NCBI GenBank assembly: GCA_003931895.1
Contig: RRZV01000022.1
Location: forward strand, 1-39,211
DNA length: 39,211 nt
Source of the DNA: Mesohalobacter salilacus
GTDB lineage: Bacteria > Bacteroidota > Bacteroidia > Flavobacteriales > Flavobacteriaceae
Direction of reading: 5' to 3'
Every line of letters starts with the position of its first letter. Within the stretch, counting starts at the first letter, position 1. Below, in pieces: positions 1-7,646 of the stretch. The translations under genes were made by a program, and so were the position numbers. The notes below the pieces were generated by a model. That model did not search any database and was not told the origin of the DNA. It saw only the letters and a list, made by a program, of their open reading frames with translations.

Positions 1-9
1 CAAAATAAT

Positions 10-80
10 GGTGTCGTGGCCGAGTGGCTAGGCAGAGGTCTGCAAAACCTTGTACAGCGGTTCGAATCCGCTCGACACCT
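10..80 (+). tRNA. tRNA-Cys (anticodon GCA)
   Basis: A complete cloverleaf can be read. The acceptor stem GGTGTCG (10-16) pairs with CGACACC (73-79). A five-pair anticodon stem holds loop CTGCAAA with anticodon GCA, and the T arm contains GGTTCGAATCC. The discriminator base is T80, as expected for cysteine tRNA. The CCA end is not encoded: the next bases are CAT, so it must be added after transcription. A hairpin terminator follows. Confidence 0.95.
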
Positions 81-96
81 CATCTTAAAATTAAGT

Positions 97-130
97 AAAA
101 CCCTGATCAAGGTTTCAGGGTTTTCTTTTT
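97..130 (+). terminator. Rho-independent terminator after tRNA-Cys
   Basis: A perfect ten-pair stem, AAAACCCTGA (97-106) with TCAGGGTTTT (115-124), has an 8-base loop and is followed by CTTTTT. It sits 17 bases after the tRNA and should end that transcript. Confidence 0.8.
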
Positions 131-203
131 AAAATTTATTTTCAGCTTATATTTCTAATAATTCTATCACATATTTTCACAAAAATTAATCAATTGTTCT
201 GAA

Positions 204-233
204 TTGATATTTAAAATTAATTTAATTTATTTG
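204..233 (+). promoter_or_regulatory. Putative promoter of the HMG-CoA synthase gene
   Basis: TTG (204-206) lies 19 bases before TTTATTTG (226-233). This fits the flavobacterial TTG/TAnnTTTG pattern with one mismatch in the -7 box. The start codon is 15 bases downstream. It is a pattern match only. Confidence 0.4.
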
Positions 234-248
234 CTAAAAAAATAAATT

Positions 249-1583
249 ATGAGTGCAGGTATTAGTCATATTGCTTATGATATCCCAAAATTATTCTTAA
301 ACATTGAGGATTTTTCAAAACATAGAAAAACAAACGCAGAAAAGCTCAAAAAGGGACTTGGTATACACAAAATGGCTTTTTTAGACCAACATCAAGATAC
401 TGCAACCTTAGCAGCTAATGCACTTTTAAAGCTTATTAAGCAAAACAACATAAAGCCAGAAAGTATAAATAGAATTTATTTGGGTACTGAAAGCGCCTTG
501 GATAGCTCTAAGCCAACTTCAACTTATGCTGTTGAAATGGTAGAACAATTTTTTGGTAAAAGAGTTTTTAAACATACCGATGTTGTTGATATGACTTTTG
601 CTTGTATTGGGGCGGTTGATGTCTTACACAATGCTTTAGATTATGTTCAATCAAACCCAAAAAACAAAGCCATAGTCATCGCTTCAGACTTTGCTAAGTA
701 TGAGTTGAATTCACCTGGTGAATACACACAAGGCGCCGGTGCCGTAGCGATGCTTGTTGAAACTCAACCTAAATTATTAGAAATAGACTCCACATTTGGT
801 GTTGGTTTTAAAAGTGAACATGACTTTTTTAAACCCAGACGTTATCACAAGATTGATAAAAACTCTCAAAACCTTACAACAGATAATGTTTTACAGGTTT
901 ATCGAGAGGAACCTGTTTTTGATGGGCAATTCTCTAATCAATGTTATCAAGATCGTATCCGTGAAGCATATTATCACTTTAAATCCTTAAAATCAATTGA
1001 AACTGTTCTTCACAAAAGATGGTCTAGCTTAATTTTTCACTTACCGTATGCTTATCATGGCAAACGAATTTTTACTGAAATCTACCAATTAGAAAAAGAT
1101 GCTGCTAAGGCAGATACGGTAAAACCTCTAAGTTATGACTTTGAAACACTGAAAAATTTGTCAAAATCAGAGGAATATCAATCCTTCGTGGAAGACAAAA
1201 TTTTATCAGCTCAAAAAGCTTCATCTCAAATTGGAAATATGTATGCAGCTTCTATTTTTATGAGTTTGATTTCAGATTTATGGTATAAACAAAAATCTTT
1301 AAAAGCTAATGAATATATGGGATTTATTGCCTATGGCAGTGGTTCAAAAGCTAAGGTATTTGAAGGGCGATTGGTCGATGGATTTTTAAAGCAACTAAAG
1401 CATTTAAATCTTGATAAAGCTTTAGAAAATAGAACAGCCATTAGTTTTGAAACTTATGAATCCCTACATCGCAAAACCAACAAAAAATCAGTCATCATAC
1501 CGACTGACGAGTTTTATTTGGATAAAATTAATACAGAAGCAGATGGTCTGGCAGGGCTAAGACACTATAAATTTGCAAAATAG
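249..1583 (+). CDS. Hydroxymethylglutaryl-CoA synthase
   Basis: This 444-residue thiolase-fold enzyme is predicted to condense acetyl-CoA with acetoacetyl-CoA to HMG-CoA, the committed step of the mevalonate route to isoprenoids, in the cytoplasm. The family's three catalytic positions are visible: Glu81 in YLGTESALD, the nucleophile Cys119 in MTFACIGAVD, and His264 in IFHLPYAYHGKR. The C-terminal glycine-rich stretch AYGSGSKAKVFEG also fits. At 444 residues it is longer than the roughly 390 of Gram-positive enzymes and nearer the eukaryotic type. The ATG is the only sensible start. It stands alone between a tRNA terminator and a bidirectional terminator. No other mevalonate gene is in the window, so the pathway itself is inferred. 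Confidence 0.9.
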   Translation: MSAGISHIAYDIPKLFLNIEDFSKHRKTNAEKLKKGLGIHKMAFLDQHQDTATLAANALLKLIKQNNIKPESINRIYLGTESALDSSKPTSTYAVEMVEQFFGKRVFKHTDVVDMTFACIGAVDVLHNALDYVQSNPKNKAIVIASDFAKYELNSPGEYTQGAGAVAMLVETQPKLLEIDSTFGVGFKSEHDFFKPRRYHKIDKNSQNLTTDNVLQVYREEPVFDGQFSNQCYQDRIREAYYHFKSLKSIETVLHKRWSSLIFHLPYAYHGKRIFTEIYQLEKDAAKADTVKPLSYDFETLKNLSKSEEYQSFVEDKILSAQKASSQIGNMYAASIFMSLISDLWYKQKSLKANEYMGFIAYGSGSKAKVFEGRLVDGFLKQLKHLNLDKALENRTAISFETYESLHRKTNKKSVIIPTDEFYLDKINTEADGLAGLRHYKFAK

Positions 1584-1608
1584 TACTTTATTAGAAGCTG
1601 TTAAACAA

Positions 1609-1645
1609 AAAACCAACTTGATCTCGTTGAGTTCAAGTTGGTTTT
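1609..1645. terminator. Bidirectional terminator between convergent genes
   Basis: A perfect 13-pair inverted repeat, AAAACCAACTTGA (1609-1621) with TCAAGTTGGTTTT (1633-1645), has an 11-base loop. It is flanked by A-rich and T-rich runs, so it can act on both strands. It separates the HMG-CoA synthase gene from the lipoprotein gene facing it. Confidence 0.8.
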
Positions 1646-1667
1646 AAAATTTAATGGATTGTTAAGC

Positions 1668-2711
1668 TTAGTCTACTAGTTCAGCAAATTGAACAATTGC
1701 ATTTTTAATTTGATTGGCTAATGCATTGTTACCATCAGTATCTACTGGGCTAATTTCGATTGTTCCATCTCCATTTCCATCAGAAGCTGCATCAAAATTA
1801 ACAGCACTTACAACAGCATTAAGATCAAAATTGAATGTCACTTCATTATTATTGGTATCGTCAATAATTAAATTCTGACCAGCATCTTCGTAATCAACTT
1901 CGAAGTCTTCATCGAAGGTATGGTAGAAAGTCATTGGCATACCATTCAAGGTTCCAGTAATCATAATTGACTTTTGGAATAAAACTGAATTTGGGTTTAA
2001 ACTTCTGTCCATTTTAAATTCAACTTCTTCATATTCTCCTATAGGAATTTCAATATTAACGATAGTGGTTGTCTCATCATCTAATAGATTAATTTCAAAT
2101 GGTCCCGCCAATTCAAATTCATCATCATCGCCAAAACTTGTAGAATCGTCGTTACTATTACCATCATTATCACCATCACCGCTGTTACAAGGACTATCAT
2201 CTTGTTCTTGAGCATATAGCGTAAAGTCTGCTTTAAAGTACAACTCTAGTCCACTCGCCAATTCAACTTCATATTTATAAGGATCATCACTAGAACTATC
2301 TTCTTCTTTAGCTTTGCAAAAAGGATCATTAGGATGATTTTCTAAAATATAATCTTGAATCTCAACGGGTAATTGGTCAAAAGTTAAAGAAATATCATCA
2401 TTATCGTCGTTGCTATCGTTGTCGTCATCATTACTATCATCTTGACTACCAGATGATGGTTGCGAACCCTCTGCATATTCAAATTCAATTTTTCTTATAT
2501 TGATTAAAAATTGGTCCACATCTAAATTAGCTGCCGCTAGGGCTCTACCCGATGTAGGATTAAAGGTAGTAGTTGCTTTTATCGTTAAATTGCTTTTGGG
2601 TGCATCTGTGGGGTTGTCATTGTTGTTAACATCAGCTACACTGTCATCATCTGAACAGGCTATAAAGCTTATAGCAAGACAGAACATTAAAATTTTTGAA
2701 ATTGATTTCAT
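1668..2711 (-). CDS. Acidic surface lipoprotein of unknown function
   Basis: The 347-residue product has a type II signal peptide ending in SFIAC, with Cys19 as the lipidated residue. Cys19 is followed by SDDD, which resembles the Bacteroidetes lipoprotein export signal, so display on the outer face of the outer membrane is likely. Residues about 88-110 and 173-200 are low-complexity Asp/Ser/Asn/Gly tracts, probably flexible or calcium binding. Between and after them are beta-type segments. Two cysteines near 132 and 175 could pair. The family was not recognised with certainty; the plan of an N-terminal region followed by a domain with acidic inserts recalls DUF4382-type lipoproteins, but this is a guess. 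It is monocistronic, with its own promoter. Confidence 0.7.
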   Translation of the reverse strand: MKSISKILMFCLAISFIACSDDDSVADVNNNDNPTDAPKSNLTIKATTTFNPTSGRALAAANLDVDQFLINIRKIEFEYAEGSQPSSGSQDDSNDDDNDSNDDNDDISLTFDQLPVEIQDYILENHPNDPFCKAKEEDSSSDDPYKYEVELASGLELYFKADFTLYAQEQDDSPCNSGDGDNDGNSNDDSTSFGDDDEFELAGPFEINLLDDETTTIVNIEIPIGEYEEVEFKMDRSLNPNSVLFQKSIMITGTLNGMPMTFYHTFDEDFEVDYEDAGQNLIIDDTNNNEVTFNFDLNAVVSAVNFDAASDGNGDGTIEISPVDTDGNNALANQIKNAIVQFAELVD

Positions 2712-2755
2712 AGTTTTATATTTTTTTGGATTAATTGTTCATGCATAAAACAACT

Positions 2756-2787
2756 CAAAAATAATCTACCCTACTTTTTAAAATCAA
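2756..2787 (-). promoter_or_regulatory. Putative promoter of the acidic lipoprotein gene
   Basis: On the minus strand TTG (2787-2785) is followed after 21 bases by TATTTTTG (2763-2756), a full match to the bacteroidete TAnnTTTG -7 box. The start codon is about 44 bases downstream. Both elements and their spacing fit the consensus. Confidence 0.55.
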
Positions 2788-2893
2788 ATAACTAAATTGA
2801 CATTTTGTTTTAGCTATGCATATAAGGCTTAAGTTTTAACTGATTTTTTGGGTATATATTGTTTTTTGAATGCTGTAAAGTTTTCCAAACTTT

Positions 2894-2917
2894 GTAACAT
2901 TTCGAAAAACAACTCGT
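2894..2917 (+). promoter_or_regulatory. Putative ECF-sigma-type promoter of the sigma factor operon
   Basis: GTAAC (2894-2898) and CGT (2915-2917) are separated by 16 bases. This is the usual form of ECF-sigma promoters (AAC-type -35, CGT-type -10) and suggests autoregulation of the operon at 2954. An overlapping housekeeping-type pair is also present: TTG at 2866-2868, then 18 bases, then AAACTTTG at 2887-2894. The operon may therefore have two promoters. Confidence 0.4.
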
Positions 2918-2953
2918 ATTTAGTATGAAGCAATTTTAATCAAACATGCCGGC

Positions 2954-3499
2954 GTGTTTAAAACAAATTTAGTAGAAGATTGTAAAAAAGGGAAGCGCAA
3001 AGCCCAGCTCAAATTGTATAATCAATATTGTGATGCCATGTTGTGTGTAGCGATGCGTTATTTAAAGCAGAAAGATATGGCAGAAGATGCTGTGCAGGAA
3101 GCTTTTATCAAAGCTTTTAAACATATTGAAAGTTTTGATGGTAAAACTACGTTTGGCGCGTGGCTTAAACGAATTGTTATCAATCAATGTATTGATTATT
3201 GCAGACAATTGAAATACCATGACAATATAGAAAATGTCGCCCTTGAAGTTGCCGAAGAAGACAACTCCTTTTGGAAAGTAGAAGACCATATTTCAACCGA
3301 AGACATTAACAATGGCATTGATAATTTACCTGAAAAATACAGCACGATTTTAAAATTGTATTTAATGGAAGGTTACGACCATGAAGAAATTACTGAGATT
3401 TTAAATATCAAAGCCAACAACTCACGCATTCAACTGCATCGCGGTAAAAAGCTATTAAAAGAACAATTAAAATCATTGAGAAATGAAAGATTTGCGTAA
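2954..3499 (+). CDS. ECF-family RNA polymerase sigma factor
   Basis: This 181-residue protein has the two-domain ECF layout. Sigma region 2 spans about residues 18-87 (core-binding AEDAVQEAFIKAF, then TFGAWLKRIVINQCIDYCR). Region 4 spans about 120-172, with the helix-turn-helix GYDHEEITEILNIKANNSRIQLHRGKKLL. It is predicted to direct RNA polymerase to a small regulon in response to an envelope signal. The start is a GTG: the frame is open back to a TAG at 2921 but has no ATG, and the nearby ATG at 2946 is in another frame. The last 17 bases overlap the next gene, which encodes a membrane protein that may hold it inactive. Confidence 0.9.
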   Translation: MFKTNLVEDCKKGKRKAQLKLYNQYCDAMLCVAMRYLKQKDMAEDAVQEAFIKAFKHIESFDGKTTFGAWLKRIVINQCIDYCRQLKYHDNIENVALEVAEEDNSFWKVEDHISTEDINNGIDNLPEKYSTILKLYLMEGYDHEEITEILNIKANNSRIQLHRGKKLLKEQLKSLRNERFA

Positions 3500-4046
3500 A
3501 GATTTTGATTACAGCCCTAAGTCTTTTAAAATGTCTAAAGGACATGATAAAAAATTCAAACATCGACTGGTTGAAGCTTTTGGCAAAAAACCAAAGCAAG
3601 ACTTCAGCATGATTTATAAAATGGCAGCAGTTGCTATTATTGCCATGCTGAGCACCATATTTGTTCTTAACCAAACTCGAGTTGAATCAGACGACTCAAC
3701 TAAACAAGTTTCACAAACTCAAAAAATAGGTCTGGGCGATATCTCACCAGAACTTAACAACATTGAAAATTACTATTTGACATCAATCAAATTTGAGTTG
3801 GCAACATTAGAAACGTCGACTGAATTTGATGCTGTAATAAATAGCTATCTCGAAGAACTACAACATATTAACAAAGCTTACGATGATTTAGAAAATGAGC
3901 TGAATAGTGTTGGAATTTCAGAAGAAATCATCAACGCCATGATAGACAACTTACAACTAAGATTAAAATTGCTTCAAGATCTTAAACAAAAGTTGAACCA
4001 CTTAAAACAAAAACAAAATGAAAACAAATCTGCTTATCAAATTTAG
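3483..4046 (+). CDS. Membrane protein, probable anti-sigma factor
   Basis: The 187-residue protein has a basic cytoplasmic tail (1-43), one membrane helix (about 44-63, MIYKMAAVAIIAMLSTIFVL) and a periplasmic part of about 120 residues. The periplasmic part is helical and ends in a coiled-coil-like, Leu/Gln/Lys-rich stretch (about 135-180). No named domain was recognised. The anti-sigma role is inferred from its 17-base overlap with the ECF sigma gene, the single-helix topology and the short cytosolic tail. It also overlaps the following gene by 29 bases, so all three are probably translationally coupled. Confidence 0.65.
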   Translation: MKDLRKDFDYSPKSFKMSKGHDKKFKHRLVEAFGKKPKQDFSMIYKMAAVAIIAMLSTIFVLNQTRVESDDSTKQVSQTQKIGLGDISPELNNIENYYLTSIKFELATLETSTEFDAVINSYLEELQHINKAYDDLENELNSVGISEEIINAMIDNLQLRLKLLQDLKQKLNHLKQKQNENKSAYQI

Positions 4047-5286
4047 TTTGTGCGTATGTATAGCTATATCTAGTTATGCACAAACCAGTAAAACTTACAC
4101 AGAAAGTTTTAATGTAAACAAAGATGTTCAAGTTTCTCTAAAAGCAAACAATGCTGAAATAATTGTAGAAACTTGGAACAAAAATCGTGTAGATGTAGAA
4201 GCCACAATTTCAGTTGACGTTGAAGACGAAAAATTAGCCAATGAGATTTTAGAGCATTTCAAATTTGAGGCACTTGGTAATTCAACAAAAGTTGAAATTA
4301 GAGCTGGTATGAAGTTACGTGAATTTATTAAGGGTAAACATAAATTTATTGCAGACGATGGCGTTGTTGAAATCTTAACAGAAGACATTCGAGGCTCTGG
4401 TGCACCAATTCCACCTGTGCCACCATTACCCAATATGGATTTTGATATTCAGTTTGATATGGACCGTTTTAATGAAGATGGAAAAGCCTATATTTTAAAA
4501 TTCCAAAAAGAAATTCGAGAAACAATGAAGGATTCCAACTTCAAAAAAAGAATGAGAAAATGGCAAAATGATTTTGCCGAAGGCTTTAATAATGATTCGG
4601 ATTCAATCAAAGTTTTTACTTATAAATTTAATAAAGATATAAAACCTAGAATTAAATTTTTGAGAAATCACTTGGATTTTGACAACAACAAAATCAAGAA
4701 AAAAATCATCATCAAAATGCCTAAAGATGCCAAGCTAGACTTGGATGTAAAACGCAGTGAACTTAAAATTACTAGCCTTTATCAAATCGATGCAAACCTG
4801 AATTATTCAGGTTTGAAAATCGATGAATTAACGGGTGAAAATTCTACTGTCTCGGCAATATATTCAGGTGTAAACATCACTAAGGCCAATGGCCTTAACC
4901 TGAATTTAAAATATGCTAAGAAGGTGAATATTGGTGAAGTCAACCAGTTGATTTCTACCTCAAAAACTTCAAACCTGGTAATTGACCTAGTGAACCAAAA
5001 AGCCATCATTGAAGGTTCTTTTGGTGATTTGGTGATCAACGATATCAGCAAAGATTTTACATTAATTGACATTAATTTAAAAAATTCAAAAGCCAAGCTT
5101 AATCTACCTAATGTGGCTTATAATTTTTATATCAATTCCAAATCCTCGGATGTCAGCTTAGATTCTAAAATAGATTACCAAATAAGCGAAGCTTTTGACT
5201 CCAAAATTTACCAGAACAAAAACTCCCAAAAGACCTCTAAAGTGCTCAACATTAAATCAGATTACAGTAATTTTGAGTTGTATTAA
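4018..5286 (+). CDS. Exported DUF4097-like beta-repeat protein
   Basis: The 422-residue product has a signal peptide with likely cleavage after SSYA (residue 21), and so is periplasmic or exposed. The N-terminal part (about 25-130) begins with a beta-rich segment (VSLKANNAEIIVETWNKN) typical of DUF4097-type putative adhesins. A proline-rich linker follows (about 131-145), then a charged helical stretch. The C-terminal half (about 235-420) is made of short repeating beta strands such as ANLNYSGLKIDEL and SAIYSGVNITKA, which suggests a right-handed beta-solenoid. It overlaps the probable anti-sigma gene by 29 bases and is the third gene of the ECF operon. It could be the sensor ligand or an output of the system; neither can be read from sequence. 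Confidence 0.65.
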   Translation: MKTNLLIKFSLCVCIAISSYAQTSKTYTESFNVNKDVQVSLKANNAEIIVETWNKNRVDVEATISVDVEDEKLANEILEHFKFEALGNSTKVEIRAGMKLREFIKGKHKFIADDGVVEILTEDIRGSGAPIPPVPPLPNMDFDIQFDMDRFNEDGKAYILKFQKEIRETMKDSNFKKRMRKWQNDFAEGFNNDSDSIKVFTYKFNKDIKPRIKFLRNHLDFDNNKIKKKIIIKMPKDAKLDLDVKRSELKITSLYQIDANLNYSGLKIDELTGENSTVSAIYSGVNITKANGLNLNLKYAKKVNIGEVNQLISTSKTSNLVIDLVNQKAIIEGSFGDLVINDISKDFTLIDINLKNSKAKLNLPNVAYNFYINSKSSDVSLDSKIDYQISEAFDSKIYQNKNSQKTSKVLNIKSDYSNFELY

Positions 5287-5398
5287 TATTTTTTAGTCTC
5301 TTCCCTTACCCTTGTGTGCTCTACGTGAAACTGATCAGCAAATTTTAATCCTTCATTTCCCACTTTTTTAATACATTTACTACATCAAAAATTAAACT

Positions 5399-6538
5399 AT
5401 GATTTACGATGTAGCCGTTATCGGCGGTGGACCCTCAGGAGCGAGTGCAGCTTTTCACGCTGCTAAACAAGGTTTAAAAACGATTATAGTAGAAAAAGAA
5501 AATTTACCGCGCTACAAGACTTGTGGAGGCGGCTTAGTATTTCGGGGCAGAAAAAATATGCCTTTTGAGCTATCAGACGTCGTTGAAAGAGAGTTTAAGA
5601 GCGTCGACATTGTTTTTGGAGCAAAGCAATTGGCGTTTAATACCAAAAGAGAATCGCCAATAGTGACTATGATCATGCGCGATGCGTTTGACCACCTTAT
5701 TGTAAAAAAGGCACAAGAACATGGTGTTGAATTATTACAAGGTGAAGCTTTAAAAGAACTAAAATGCGGTGAAATAGCAACATTAAAAACCTCAACTCAA
5801 GAGATAGAGACCAAGTTTGTCATTGCTGCAGATGGGGCATTAAGCCCAACCGCAAAATTGGCTGGTTGGCAAGAAACCCGTATGATGTGTCCGGCACTTG
5901 AATACGAAATTGAAGTCAGCGATGAAGATTTTAAACGCTTATCGGCTTCAGCACGATTTGATATTGACGCCGTCCCTTTGGGCTATGGTTGGTGTTTTCC
6001 TAAAAAAAACCACTTATCGGTTGGCGTGGGTAATTTTATGAAAAATAAGAAAAACCCAAAATTAAAAAAATATTACAAAGATTACCTTAATACCATCGGG
6101 GTTAAAAACGTTTTAAAATCTGAAGCTCACGGCTTTATTATTCCTATTACACCGCGAAGTGATGGCTTTGTTAAAGGCAATGTTTTTTTAATTGGTGACG
6201 CTGCAGGGTTTGCTGATCCCGTGACTGCAGAAGGAATTTCCAATGCTATTTACAGTGGAAAAATTGTGGCTAAGGCTATTGCAGAAAGTAAGCATAACTT
6301 AAAGCAAGCCGAGATGAACTACAATACAATGCTTAATGAAAAATTACTTCCAGAATTGAATACTGGTGTGAAATTAGCCAAACTATTTTATGAAAATAGA
6401 ACCCTGAGAAATCTGATGTTGAAAAAATTTGGTCAACATCTCGCTGATGCTATGACAGATGTGTTTATGGGTGAGCGTACTTACCCAAAAGATTTTAAAA
6501 AGAGTATCAAAAGCAGGTTGAAGCGAGTTGTTTTTTGA
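5399..6538 (+). CDS. Geranylgeranyl-reductase-family FAD-dependent oxidoreductase
   Basis: The 379-residue flavoprotein has an N-terminal Rossmann motif GGGPSG (9-14), the family segment LPRYKTCGGGL (36-46), the substrate-pocket signature GYGWCFPKKNHLSVGVG (194-210) matching YxWxFP...VG, and the second FAD motif GDAAGFADPVTAEGI (265-279). Relatives reduce double bonds in isoprenoid chains of lipids, quinones or chlorophyll. The substrate here is unknown; an isoprenoid is a reasonable guess given the mevalonate enzyme 4 kb away. No membrane helix is evident. It is a single gene closed by a strong palindromic terminator. Confidence 0.8.
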   Translation: MIYDVAVIGGGPSGASAAFHAAKQGLKTIIVEKENLPRYKTCGGGLVFRGRKNMPFELSDVVEREFKSVDIVFGAKQLAFNTKRESPIVTMIMRDAFDHLIVKKAQEHGVELLQGEALKELKCGEIATLKTSTQEIETKFVIAADGALSPTAKLAGWQETRMMCPALEYEIEVSDEDFKRLSASARFDIDAVPLGYGWCFPKKNHLSVGVGNFMKNKKNPKLKKYYKDYLNTIGVKNVLKSEAHGFIIPITPRSDGFVKGNVFLIGDAAGFADPVTAEGISNAIYSGKIVAKAIAESKHNLKQAEMNYNTMLNEKLLPELNTGVKLAKLFYENRTLRNLMLKKFGQHLADAMTDVFMGERTYPKDFKKSIKSRLKRVVF

Positions 6539-6552
6539 TTTTAAAAATTTAG

Positions 6553-6584
6553 ACCTCACAGGTCTGGGAGACCTGTGAGGTTTT
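6553..6584 (+). terminator. Palindromic terminator / intergenic repeat
   Basis: ACCTCACAGGTC (6553-6564) pairs perfectly with GACCTGTGAGGT (6570-6581) around a 5-base loop and is followed by TTTT. It can end the reductase transcript. Its AGACCTCACAGGTCT core resembles palindromic intergenic repeats that I recall as frequent in flavobacterial genomes; one copy alone cannot prove that. Confidence 0.65.
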
Positions 6585-6591
6585 GGAAATA

Positions 6592-6645
6592 CTAATTATA
6601 TAACCTCACCAATCTGATAAATTCTGCGCGATAGCCTTCCTTTAT
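6592..6645 (-). pseudogene. 3' remnant of a second VWA/plug fusion gene
   Basis: The minus strand reads KEGYRAEFIRLVRLYN and a TAG stop. The intact fusion protein encoded at 7647-10388 ends KEGYRAEFIRLVRLFNE. At the DNA level, 6602-6642 matches 7660-7700 at 38 of 41 positions. The remnant is in frame with, and directly after, the stop codon of the lipoprotein gene that ends at 6664. It has no start of its own. The best reading is the tail of a former tandem copy whose body was lost or replaced. Confidence 0.8.
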
Positions 6646-6663
6646 TATATTAATCCCATTTAA

Positions 6664-7566
6664 CTAAAAATCAGAATAATAAATATCAAATTGGCCATTG
6701 GTAATGGTAAATTCAGTTGAATTATTTCCTGCGGTAAACTCATTATCCAAAACAGCATCAAAACTACCTACAATGTGGTTGTTTTCTGTATCGTTTTCTA
6801 TGATTGTAAGTGTAGCATTATTTGATGAACCGATAAATGTTGTTGTGTCAAGATTAGCTTGAATAGTATAATTAGTTAATGGCACGAGTGTGAATTCTCC
6901 TGTAGGTGTGTTTGTGGGGAATTGCAATATAAAGGTCGGATAATTTGGTTTTTCAATAATTAGATCTATACCGTCATTTCCAACTTCAGGAAGTACAAGT
7001 CTATTGATAAACAAATTAGAAGGGGTAAAATCTTCATCATCTATCTCAAAACTTAGAGTACCTCGTCCTATGTTTTCAGGCTCACTTTCAGAAATGGGTA
7101 TGTCTGTAAAAACACCACTTGTAAATTCATGTGTATTCAAAAAGAAAGGTGAACTTCCTTCAAAACTGAAGGATCCAGAAACCAAATCATTAGTGGTATC
7201 AAATTCGGCAATGCTTATACTTCCAGCATTTACCTCTGTTGGGTTGGCCATTCTAGAAAGTTGGTCAGATGAAGGCTGAAAAGACATTTGAGGAATCAAA
7301 TTAATGTCTGTGTTTCCAGTGGTATAAGTTGTTTCCGCTGGATTATTTACCTTAAGCACAAATTTATTGCTTCCATCACTATCACTGGCTTGAATATACA
7401 AAACCCCATCACTCAAAAAGGCTTCTTTAAATTCAGCATCAAAAGCGTTATCGTTAATTTCAACTGAAAATTCAGGTTCCAAAGTTAGCTCTGTGGTACT
7501 ATCATCATTACTACAAGAGATTAATAATAAACTAAATAAAATTGTAAGAAATCTAAAATGGTGCAT
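6664..7566 (-). CDS. Two-domain surface lipoprotein of unknown function
   Basis: The 300-residue product has a lipoprotein signal ending LLISC (Cys18), followed by SNDDS, an acidic export signal. The mature part appears to be an internal duplication. Residues about 33-155 and 166-300 each start with an FxVEINDxxF-like strand (EFSVEINDNAF, LSFEIDDEDF) and each end with an xIxxxDTxNxxVxGSF segment (IAEFDTTNDLVSGSF, IIENDTENNHIVGSF) followed by FTxxxGxF. The layout recalls DUF6252-type bacteroidete lipoproteins, but the assignment is tentative. It lies between the intact VWA/plug fusion gene and the remnant of that gene's lost copy, as if it replaced most of the copy. Confidence 0.65.
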   Translation of the reverse strand: MHHFRFLTILFSLLLISCSNDDSTTELTLEPEFSVEINDNAFDAEFKEAFLSDGVLYIQASDSDGSNKFVLKVNNPAETTYTTGNTDINLIPQMSFQPSSDQLSRMANPTEVNAGSISIAEFDTTNDLVSGSFSFEGSSPFFLNTHEFTSGVFTDIPISESEPENIGRGTLSFEIDDEDFTPSNLFINRLVLPEVGNDGIDLIIEKPNYPTFILQFPTNTPTGEFTLVPLTNYTIQANLDTTTFIGSSNNATLTIIENDTENNHIVGSFDAVLDNEFTAGNNSTEFTITNGQFDIYYSDF

Positions 7567-7646
7567 GAGTAAATATTTTTATATAGTTATAAATATAAGG
7601 ATTTTTTTTTTAATGAGTATTATTTTAAAAAATTGAGCGCTTCAAA

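Noticed and set aside
4128-4433. 101-residue antisense frame in the DUF4097-like gene
   Set aside because: The plus strand shows a signal peptide, domain motifs and operon overlaps; the antisense frame shows none.
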